DNA from: Kibdelosporangium sp. MJ126-NF4
Lineage (GTDB): Bacteria; Actinomycetota; Actinomycetes; Mycobacteriales; Pseudonocardiaceae
Direction: 5' to 3'
Assembly (NCBI RefSeq): GCF_000826545.1
Contig: NZ_CDME01000014.1
Location: 496,001 to 560,000, forward strand
DNA: 64,000 bases
Part shown: piece after piece, positions 57,283-64,000 of the stretch
Position numbering within the stretch: position 1 is the stretch's first letter
Layout: every line of letters starts with the position of its first letter
The notes under the pieces: model-generated
Database searches by the model: none
Told to the model about the DNA's origin: nothing
Seen by the model: only the letters and a program-made list of their open reading frames with translations
Translations under genes and position numbers: made by a program

Positions 57283-60200
57283 CTAGTTGACAGTGATGAG
57301 TACGGTGTTCGAACTGTGTGCACCCGTGTTGTCCGTTGTGGTCAGCCGGGCCGTGTAGACGCCTTTCCGGGTGTACTGGTGCGTGACTGACGGCCCGGTG
57401 CCCGCAGGCGTGTTGTCGCCGAAGTCCCACGAGTAGCCGGTGACGGTCCGCCCGGCGGGCGGGTTCACCGCTGAGGTGAACGAGACGTTCAGCGGCGCTG
57501 GTCCACTCCGCGTGGACGGGGTGATCACGATCCCGGTCGCGGTTCCCGGCTTCGCCATGCCCTCACCGTTGAACTGCAACCAGTCCAGCGACAGCAGGTC
57601 GGGCGAGGTCGGTGTCCACTCGGGATTGGTGAACACGGCGTACAGCTTCACCGTGCGGCCAGGGTTCTTCAGTGGCACGGTCGGCGAGATCAGGTTGCCG
57701 AAGTCACCCGTGTTCGGAATGGCCACTGAACCAAGCAACTGCCCGGTCGGTGAGTCGGCGTGGAACTCGATCGTGCCGCCGAGGCCGCCGGACGCGGCAC
57801 CGACCGTGACCGAGTCGATCCTGGTCAGGTTCACCGGGTCGTAGGCGACCCAGTCGCCGTGCTCGATCTCACCGAGGCGTTTGCCAGCCGAGGCGTTGCC
57901 GTTGTTGACGACGACCGGCCCGCCCTGTGCCCCACCGAAGCCCTCGTGGTGCTCGGCTTCCTTGCGCTTGGGCTCCAGGACGAGATGCGCGGAACCGGTC
58001 AGCGCGGGCACGCCACGCGGCCCACCGCCGTCGGTGTACTGCGCGGCCACTGCCACATAAAGGTTCTGGCCCGGCCCGTGGCTGGATCCCTGATCGGTCT
58101 TGATCTCGCCGCGGCACCCGGTCACGTTGTCCATCGGGTGCAGGTGCGAGTCGTGCCCGAGCTGGGACTGCACCACGACCTTCGAGCAGTCGATCCGGCC
58201 GTCCTCCCGGTCGGTGACCTGTACCTCGAACGGAATCGTGTCGCCCCAGTCGAACGCGCCGCCGTTGACCGGTGCGACGACCTTCACCTCGGGCCGGGTG
58301 TTGCCCGCCGTGATCACCGTCGCCGCGATGCCGTCCAAGCCGTTCTTGCGGCTCTTGACCGACAGCCTGGCGTCGAACTGGCCCGGGTTGGTGTACGTGT
58401 GCGTCGGGTTCGGCTCGGTCGAGTCGATCGTGCCGTTGCCGTCGAAGTCCCAGAAGTAGTCGATGGCCTCGCCGTCACCGCCCGCCGACCCGTCGCTGGA
58501 GAACCTCACCGTCAGCGGGTATCTGCCGGAGTCCGCGTCGGTCTTCAGCTTCGCGATCGGCCTGCGGCCGTTGGCCACGTAGTCGATCCGGTAGATCCCC
58601 GCCCCCTCGTTGCTGCCGCCGCGGCCGGTTCCGCTGCCCGACCCGAAGTCGATCACGTACATCGAGCCGTCCGGGCCGAAGTGCGCGGAGAACGCCTGGA
58701 TCCAGCTGATGCCCGGCAGCGCCTTGTTGATCGACTGCAGGTCACCCTGTTTCACAGCGGGGAACCGGGGGTTGGCGAACGTCTGGTCGGTGCGCTGGAA
58801 CGAGAACGCCTTGAAGTAGCCGCGCGTCAGTTCGTAGCCGAACCACTTGCCGTCGAAGTACTGCGGGAACTTCGTGACCAGCGTGTTGTTCGGGTCGTAG
58901 GAGTAGACCGGGCCGGACATCGGCCCACCGCCACCGGTTCCGAGCTCGGGGAACTCGGCGGACGCGGAGTAGGCGTACCAGATCGTGGCCGGGTCGGCGG
59001 GCGGCAGGTCACGCAGCCCGCTGTTGTTCGGCGAGTCGTTGACCAGCTTGCCGCAGTCGAACTTCGCGCCGGAGGTACCGGTGGCGAAGTCGAAGTCGTT
59101 GAACGGCGTGTTGTTGCCGACGCAGTACGGCCAGCCCTGGTTGGACGGCTTGGTGATCCGGCTGAACTCGACCGTCCCTTCCGGACCTCGGTTCGGGTTG
59201 GCCGAGCGGGCGTCCGGGCCGTAGTCGGCGACCATCAGCGCGTCCGTGATCGGATCGAGCGTGATCCGGAACGGGTTGCGCATGCCCATCACGTAGATCT
59301 CGGGCTTGGTCTGCGGGGTGCCCGGCGCGAACAGGTTGCCCTGCGGGATGGTGTACGTGCCGTTGGGCTGCGGGGTGATCCGCAGGATCTTGCCGCGGAA
59401 GTCGTTGGTGTTGCCCGCGGTGCCCTGTGCGTCCAACGCGCGGCGGCCCGGCCGTTCGTCGATCGGTGTGTAGCCGTCGGAGTTGAACGGGTCGGTGTTG
59501 TCCCCGGTCGCGACGTACAGGTTGCCGTGCCGGTCGAACTGGATCGAGCCGCCCATGTGCGAGTTCGCCCGGAACTCGTCGCGGAAGGTCGGGATCTCCA
59601 GCAGCCGCTTCTCGCTTGCCATGTCGACCTTGTCGCCGACCACGGTGAAGCGGGACAGGTTCTGGCGTTTCTCGACCTTGTCGGAGTACAGCAGGTAGAC
59701 CCAGTTGGTGCGGGCGAAGTCGTTGTCCAGCGCCAGGCCGAGCAGGCCGTCGGACTGGCTGGTCATCTGCGGGGTGTAGGCGAAGTCCAGCGCGGTGGCG
59801 ATCTTCAGCGTGCGCTGGTCGAGGACCTTGAGGGCTCCGGTGCGCTGGATGTAGAACACCCGCCGGTCCGGCGCGACGGCCACCTCGAACGGATCCGCGA
59901 GGCCTTCGGTCACCAGTGGGACCTTCTGGAACATGGTGTCCTTGGTGGCCGAGCAGTCACCGGGCTTCGCGCCCGACGCCCACTCGATCCCGCCGAGCAG
60001 GTGCTTGAGGTACACCGGGTCGGCGAAGCGCGGGATGCCGTGGCCGATCGTGGTGTACCAGGACCGGCCGCCGTCGTAGTTCTGGCACCACGAGATCGGG
60101 TGGTCGACGCCCTGGTTCAGGCCGGTGATCCCGTCACGGACCTTGACCTGCGCGAGGGTGTGCACCTTGCCGGTCGGGTTGACTTTCCAGTTGTACCACT

Positions 60201-60729
60201 CCTCCCCTTCCAGCTCCCACAGGTCCGGCAGGTGCCGGGTGGACGGGTGGACGTGGTCGAGCACCTTGACCCGGCCCGGCTGGATCGGCGGGTGGAAGTC
60301 GAAGATCGCCCCGGCGAGGCCCTCGAACCAGGACCAGTCGCGTTCGCTCGCGGTGGCGGCGTGGATCCCGGTGAAGCCACCGCCCGCGCGGATGTAACGC
60401 TGGAACGCCGCGCGCTGGTCGGCGTCGAGCAGGTCGCCGCTCTGTGGCGTCGAGTTGGTGTTGTTGAAGACGACCGTGGCGAACCGGGCGAGGTTGGTGT
60501 CGGTGAAGGCGGCCGAGTCCTCGGTCGCCTCCACCGCGAAGTCGTTCTCCGCCCCGAGTTTCCTGATCGCCTCGACACCGGCGGCGATCGAGTCGTGCCG
60601 GAAGTTGGTCGTCTTGGAGAAGACCAGGACGGAGAACCGCGGCTCGGCCGCGGCAGCGGGCAGTCCGAAGACGCCCACCAGCAGAAGGGCAGCACAGCAC
60701 AACGCCCGCAGGCGTGCGGCGGGATTCAT
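57283..60729 (-). CDS. Secreted ThuA - sugar dehydrogenase - PKD/CBM multidomain protein
   Basis: A 1148-residue exported protein with a Sec signal to ~28. Residues ~30-250 are a ThuA-like domain (GIHAATASERDW, WYTTIGHG). Residues ~270-690 are a PQQ-dependent glucose/sorbosone dehydrogenase beta-propeller (FEVAVAPDRR, DGLLGLALD, GNLYVATGDN, RGKILRI, GMRNPFRI). Then come a PKD domain (~700-800, YFWDFDGNG), a CBM6-like carbohydrate-binding region (~910-1050) and a last PKD domain (~1060-1148, YSWDFGDN). It probably oxidises sugars or polysaccharide ends outside the cell. ATG 60729 follows the secreted beta-repeat gene by 8 bases. Confidence 0.92.
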   Translation of the reverse strand: MNPAARLRALCCAALLLVGVFGLPAAAAEPRFSVLVFSKTTNFRHDSIAAGVEAIRKLGAENDFAVEATEDSAAFTDTNLARFATVVFNNTNSTPQSGDLLDADQRAAFQRYIRAGGGFTGIHAATASERDWSWFEGLAGAIFDFHPPIQPGRVKVLDHVHPSTRHLPDLWELEGEEWYNWKVNPTGKVHTLAQVKVRDGITGLNQGVDHPISWCQNYDGGRSWYTTIGHGIPRFADPVYLKHLLGGIEWASGAKPGDCSATKDTMFQKVPLVTEGLADPFEVAVAPDRRVFYIQRTGALKVLDQRTLKIATALDFAYTPQMTSQSDGLLGLALDNDFARTNWVYLLYSDKVEKRQNLSRFTVVGDKVDMASEKRLLEIPTFRDEFRANSHMGGSIQFDRHGNLYVATGDNTDPFNSDGYTPIDERPGRRALDAQGTAGNTNDFRGKILRITPQPNGTYTIPQGNLFAPGTPQTKPEIYVMGMRNPFRITLDPITDALMVADYGPDARSANPNRGPEGTVEFSRITKPSNQGWPYCVGNNTPFNDFDFATGTSGAKFDCGKLVNDSPNNSGLRDLPPADPATIWYAYSASAEFPELGTGGGGPMSGPVYSYDPNNTLVTKFPQYFDGKWFGYELTRGYFKAFSFQRTDQTFANPRFPAVKQGDLQSINKALPGISWIQAFSAHFGPDGSMYVIDFGSGSGTGRGGSNEGAGIYRIDYVANGRRPIAKLKTDADSGRYPLTVRFSSDGSAGGDGEAIDYFWDFDGNGTIDSTEPNPTHTYTNPGQFDARLSVKSRKNGLDGIAATVITAGNTRPEVKVVAPVNGGAFDWGDTIPFEVQVTDREDGRIDCSKVVVQSQLGHDSHLHPMDNVTGCRGEIKTDQGSSHGPGQNLYVAVAAQYTDGGGPRGVPALTGSAHLVLEPKRKEAEHHEGFGGAQGGPVVVNNGNASAGKRLGEIEHGDWVAYDPVNLTRIDSVTVGAASGGLGGTIEFHADSPTGQLLGSVAIPNTGDFGNLISPTVPLKNPGRTVKLYAVFTNPEWTPTSPDLLSLDWLQFNGEGMAKPGTATGIVITPSTRSGPAPLNVSFTSAVNPPAGRTVTGYSWDFGDNTPAGTGPSVTHQYTRKGVYTARLTTTDNTGAHSSNTVLITVN

Positions 60730-60737
60730 GGCTGTCC

Positions 60738-61697
60738 CTACAGGTCAGCCGGACCGGCGGCGTGCGCGGCTGCCTTCGCCACGCCACGACGGCTGTCCAC
60801 ATCGGCCGAACGCTCGTGGCCGACGGCAGCGGTCGCGCGGCTGGCGGCTTCCGGGGCGAGGTTCACGAACTGGCCGGACGTCGTGCCGCGGACACGGTTG
60901 TTGGCACCGGTCGGCGCCGGGTCGTTGTCCACGCCGGACAGGTTGCCTCGGACGATGTTGTTGCTGACGTGCACATCGGCCTTGTTGCCGGAGACAGTCA
61001 GGTCACCCGCCCAGTAGCTGGCCTGCTCACAGCCGACAACCGGGCCGTTCGCGCCGATCTGCACTGCCCTGGAGTTGTTGGTGTAGCTGGCGTTGCCGTA
61101 GAACTCACTGGCGCAGGCGACCGCGCCGAGCTTGGCGCCGGTCACCGCGATGTCCTTGGCGACAACGGAGTTCACCAGATCGACGTAGGTCACGCCGGTG
61201 CCGGTGACCTTGCCGTTGAAGGTGACGGACTCGGCGTAGACCTCACCCACGGCCGAGGTCAGGTCACCGTCCACAGTGGCGCCGTTGAAGTACGCGTACG
61301 TGCCGCGGTCCGGGAACTTGTCCGCGGCCACCTTGACCGCGCCGACCTTGCTGCCCCCTGCCAGGTAGAAACCGAAGCCGTCGGTGGACGTCAGCGAGCC
61401 CTTGAGTGTGGTTCCCTGCGCGTCGAAGAAGCCGTCGTCCAGAACAGCCACGTTGCCGTTGACCGTGCCGCCGGTGACCACCAGGCTGGCACCGGCCTCG
61501 ACAGTGACCGTGCCGGTGACGGTGACATCCGTTAACACACAGGATTTCGTCGCGCCGACTCTCAGGTCGCCGGGGACGTTCACCGCCGCGGCCTCACCTT
61601 CGCAGTACGTCGTCAGACCGGCGCTCGCCGGAAGCGCGACGGCGAGGGAAGCCGAGGCGACAACAGCGGCAACAGCCAACACGGAACGAGCCTTCAT
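60738..61697 (-). CDS. Secreted repetitive beta-helix-like protein
   Basis: A 319-residue exported protein: a Sec signal (ARSVLAVAAVVASASLAVALPASA) to ~26, then short alternating beta repeats such as VTGTVTVEAGA, GTVNGNVAVLDDG and GATVDGDLTSAVG, which suggest a right-handed beta helix. Cysteines occur at wide spacing (TYCEG, KSCVL, VACASE, VGCEQ) and could form disulfides. I cannot name a family. ATG 61697 has GGAGG upstream at good spacing. It is the first gene of the run that continues into the ThuA-dehydrogenase gene. Confidence 0.8.
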   Translation of the reverse strand: MKARSVLAVAAVVASASLAVALPASAGLTTYCEGEAAAVNVPGDLRVGATKSCVLTDVTVTGTVTVEAGASLVVTGGTVNGNVAVLDDGFFDAQGTTLKGSLTSTDGFGFYLAGGSKVGAVKVAADKFPDRGTYAYFNGATVDGDLTSAVGEVYAESVTFNGKVTGTGVTYVDLVNSVVAKDIAVTGAKLGAVACASEFYGNASYTNNSRAVQIGANGPVVGCEQASYWAGDLTVSGNKADVHVSNNIVRGNLSGVDNDPAPTGANNRVRGTTSGQFVNLAPEAASRATAAVGHERSADVDSRRGVAKAAAHAAGPADL

Positions 61698-61730
61698 TGG
61701 TTCCTCCAAGTCGATGTAACCCCTGGGTAA

Positions 61731-61778
61731 CCTCGTGAGTGTTTGGGCCGGTTAAAACCGGCCCAAACACTCACGAGG
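61731..61778. terminator. Perfect 23-bp stem hairpin
   Basis: CCTCGTGAGTGTTTGGG... and its exact complement form a 23-bp stem at 61731-61753 and 61756-61778, separated by only AA. It lies below the ABC ATPase gene and ends 34 bases above the secreted-protein start; the right arm includes the ATPase stop codon at 61771-61773. An unusually long terminator or an intergenic repeat element. Confidence 0.85.
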
Positions 61779-62592
61779 CGGTGCTGGTGGCGGCGCCCAG
61801 CAGATCACGGATCCGACCGGTGGCCCGAGCGAACCCGGGATCGGCCATCGTCCTGCCGTAGTCGCGTTCGGACGGCAGGTCGACGGGAATCAACTCGTCG
61901 ATCGTTCCCGGACGCGCCGACATGACCACCACTCGGTCGGCGAGGTACACGGCCTCGGGGATCGAGTGGGTGACAAGGAGCACTGTCGTGCCTGTCTCGC
62001 GCCAGATCCGGCGCAGTTCGATGTTCATCTGCTCCCGGGTGAGCGCGTCCAACGCACCGAACGGCTCGTCCATCAGCAGGACCGGTGGCCGGTGCAACAG
62101 CGCACGGCACAATGCCACACGTTGTTGCATGCCACCGGACAGTTCGTGTGGGTAGGCGTCCTCGAAGCCGGTCAGCCCGGTCATCTCGATCAACTCGTCG
62201 GCCCGTTCCCGTGCCACGGCCGACGCCATGCCCCGCATCTCGGCCTGCAGCAGGATGTTGCGGCGCGCGGAGCGCCATTCGAGCAACGCGGCACGCTGGA
62301 AGACGTAGCCGATGTCGCGCCTCGGGCCGTCGACGTCCTCGCCGAGCAGCCGGACCGTGCCCTTCGACGGCTTCAGCAGCCCGGACACCAGTTTGAGCAA
62401 AGTGGACTTGCCGCAGCCCGACGGGCCGACGATCGACACGAACTCGCCCGCCGCGACGCTCAACGACACGCTGTGCAGGGCCGTGACGTCCTTGCGCTTC
62501 GTGCGGAAGCGGACCGCCACGTCGTCGATCTCGACGCTGGTGTCCATCTGGGCCGGTGCCGGTGCTGTCGGGCTGCTCGCGGGCATTCTCAT
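61771..62592 (-). CDS. ABC importer ATPase (nitrate/sulfonate/taurine/NMT1 type)
   Basis: A 273-residue ATPase: Walker A GPSGCGKST, signature LSGGMQQR, Walker B LLMDEP with the H-loop THSIPEA. The order matches SsuB/TauB/ThiZ-type importers. ATG 62592 overlaps the binding-protein stop (ATGA); ATG 62586 has better spacing from GAAGGG and may be the true start. It forms one operon with the upstream binding protein and permease. Its end runs into the long hairpin. Confidence 0.94.
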   Translation of the reverse strand: MRMPASSPTAPAPAQMDTSVEIDDVAVRFRTKRKDVTALHSVSLSVAAGEFVSIVGPSGCGKSTLLKLVSGLLKPSKGTVRLLGEDVDGPRRDIGYVFQRAALLEWRSARRNILLQAEMRGMASAVARERADELIEMTGLTGFEDAYPHELSGGMQQRVALCRALLHRPPVLLMDEPFGALDALTREQMNIELRRIWRETGTTVLLVTHSIPEAVYLADRVVVMSARPGTIDELIPVDLPSERDYGRTMADPGFARATGRIRDLLGAATSTAS

Positions 62593-63611
62593 CCCTTCGG
62601 CGCGAAACTGACGTCCCAGTACGCCGACGGCTCCTGGGCCTTCTGGATCACCCCGGCCTCGGCGAAGACCTGGATGGTCCTGCGCCAGTCGGCTTCGTCG
62701 TTCACGCCGGGTGCCTTGCCAGTGGTGGCGTCGGTGTGCAGCAGCTTGATGGTCGCGTTGAACTGCTCCGTGAGCACGGTCTCGGACGGCAACTGTTGGG
62801 AGGCGCCCTTCATGGACTGCACCGCGGCGCTCGCGTTCGCCTGCGCGGCGGTCCACGCCTCGCTCGTCGCCGCCACCATCCTGGTGACCAGGTCCTTCTT
62901 CTCGGACAGGTTCTTCTGCGAGGTGAGCAGGCCGTTGGAGTGGAAGTTCAGCCCGTGGTCGGCGAACCGCAGGTAGGAGACCGGCTTGCCGCCCTTCTCC
63001 TGGATGGTCGGCCCCTGGTCGGTGGCGAAGCCGAGCAGCGCGTCCGTCTGGCCGGACAGCACCGCGGCCATCTTGCCCGCGGCGTCCAGGTTCTGCAGTT
63101 TCACATCCGTGTCGGCGAGCCCGTTGACCTTCAGGAACGCGGGGAAGGTCTTGCTCAGTGCGTCACCGGCGGTGCTCGCGATGGTCTTCCCCTTCAGGTC
63201 GGCGGGCGAGGAGATGTTCTTCTCGCTGAAGAACTGCACCGCCGACGGCGTGGTCTGCAGGAACACGCCGACGCTCTTGACCTGCATGCCCTGCCCGACA
63301 CCGGCCAGCAGCGCCGGGGTGTCGGCCCAGCCGAAGTCGGTCTGGTTCGCGGCGGTGGCCTGGATGGTCTTCTGCGAGCCCTGACCGGCCTGGATGGTCA
63401 GGTCGATGCCGTGCTTCTCGAAGATCTTCTGTGCCTTGCCGTAATAGAACGGCGCGTGCTCGCCGTACGGATACCAGTTCAGCATGAGGGTGGCCTTGTC
63501 GAGCTGCTTCCCCTCAGCGGTCGTGGTCTTCTGCTGCTCCGACCCGCCGCAGGCAGCGGCCAGTGCCAGCACCGGCACCATGGCGGCAGTGAGCAGGGCG
63601 CGTAACCTCAT
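62589..63611 (-). CDS. ABC substrate-binding lipoprotein, NMT1/THI5-like
   Basis: A 340-residue binding protein. The N-terminus is a lipoprotein signal with lipobox LAAAC at Cys21. The mature start WYPYGEHAPFYYGKA is typical of the NMT1/THI5 family (ThiY-like, and related taurine and sulfonate binders); DFGWADTPALLAGVGQG is also characteristic. Likely substrate a pyrimidine thiamine precursor or a sulfonate; which one cannot be told. ATG 63611 has GGGAG upstream and follows the permease stop by 13 bases. Confidence 0.9.
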   Translation of the reverse strand: MRLRALLTAAMVPVLALAAACGGSEQQKTTTAEGKQLDKATLMLNWYPYGEHAPFYYGKAQKIFEKHGIDLTIQAGQGSQKTIQATAANQTDFGWADTPALLAGVGQGMQVKSVGVFLQTTPSAVQFFSEKNISSPADLKGKTIASTAGDALSKTFPAFLKVNGLADTDVKLQNLDAAGKMAAVLSGQTDALLGFATDQGPTIQEKGGKPVSYLRFADHGLNFHSNGLLTSQKNLSEKKDLVTRMVAATSEAWTAAQANASAAVQSMKGASQQLPSETVLTEQFNATIKLLHTDATTGKAPGVNDEADWRRTIQVFAEAGVIQKAQEPSAYWDVSFAPKG

Positions 63612-63624
63612 CAGTACTCCCTTG

Positions 63625-64000
63625 TCACAGGCTGGTGGTGGACGCGTCGGCGCGGCGGCTGGCGTGCCACGGGAGCACGAAGTACTCGATCGCCTCGACG
63701 AGCGCGAACAGCACGATGCCGAGCAGTGAGATGACCACGAGACCGGCGAACAGCACCGGGGTGTCGAAGTTCCCGTTCGCCTGCTGGATCACGTACCCGA
63801 GGCCCTCGTTGGCCCCGACGAACTCGCCGACCACCGCGCCGGTCACCGCGAGCGTCACCCCGATCTTCAAGCCGGAGAACAGATGCGGCAGCGAGGCGGG
63901 CAGCCTGATCTTGTAGAAGGTCTTCACGGGCCCCGCGCCCATGGTCGCCGACAGCTGCAGCATCTCCGGGTCGATCGACTTCAGCCCGGTGACCATCGAG
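63625..64000 (-). CDS. ABC importer permease, 5' end beyond the window
   Basis: The C-terminal 125 or so residues of a binding-protein-dependent transport permease. The EAA cytoplasmic loop is clear (LQLSATMGAGPVKTFYKIRLP), with the following helices LKIGVTLAVTGAVVGEFVG and LVVISLLGIVLFALVEAIEY. The start lies beyond position 64000. It is the first visible gene of the importer operon (permease, binding protein, ATPase). Confidence 0.88.
   Translation of the reverse strand, partial: SMVTGLKSIDPEMLQLSATMGAGPVKTFYKIRLPASLPHLFSGLKIGVTLAVTGAVVGEFVGANEGLGYVIQQANGNFDTPVLFAGLVVISLLGIVLFALVEAIEYFVLPWHASRRADASTTSL

Overview
High-GC DNA with GTG starts, ATGA-coupled genes, DUF397/DUF5753 regulators and Tat or lipoprotein signals points to a filamentous actinomycete, probably a member of the Pseudonocardiales. 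Genus is not determinable by reading alone. No rRNA, tRNA, CRISPR array, insertion sequence or phage gene was seen.

Left part (1-23 kb): a TPR-CHAT protease-like gene, a secreted S8 subtilase, a small membrane protein and a membrane-anchored sigma factor sit together (84-6575). A small aromatic-CoA catabolic locus follows (RidA-like, SDR, anthraniloyl/salicylyl-CoA-type monooxygenase fused to an old-yellow-enzyme domain, acyl-CoA dehydrogenase; 6601-11335). Next come an HxlR regulator divergent from a luciferase-family (DUF5519) gene, a WHH-nuclease polymorphic toxin with its SMI1/KNR4 immunity gene, a Gfo/Idh oxidoreductase, OsmC, a DUF397/DUF5753 pair, several small genes, a degenerate M15-like Tat protein and a large DUF1906 protein.

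Centre (23-53 kb): a minus-strand nonribosomal peptide operon, transcribed from a stand-alone penicillin-binding-protein-type thioesterase (51618-52922) through two NRPS genes (2506 and 6233 aa), an MFS exporter, an MbtH-like protein and a patatin. The two NRPSs give eight modules: A-T / C-T-E / C-A-T // C-A-T-E / C-A-T / C-A-T-E / C-A-T / C-A-T-E. Module 2 has no adenylation domain. The line ends in an epimerase with no cis thioesterase, the arrangement known from surugamide-type systems released by a PBP-type enzyme. The order predicts a head-to-tail cyclic octapeptide with strictly alternating L,D configuration. The A-domain pocket residues suggest three consecutive basic residues and one valine. 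A short cysteine-encoding repeat lies in frame inside the terminal epimerase.

Right part (53-64 kb): a VTT-domain membrane protein, then a minus-strand gene run with an unrecognised protein, an SRPBCC protein, o-succinylbenzoate synthase (menC), a glutathione peroxidase, a Tat-exported TIM-barrel isomerase, a ThuA/sugar-dehydrogenase/PKD secreted protein and a secreted beta-repeat protein. A perfect 23-bp hairpin separates these from an NMT1/THI5-type ABC importer whose permease is cut by the window edge.
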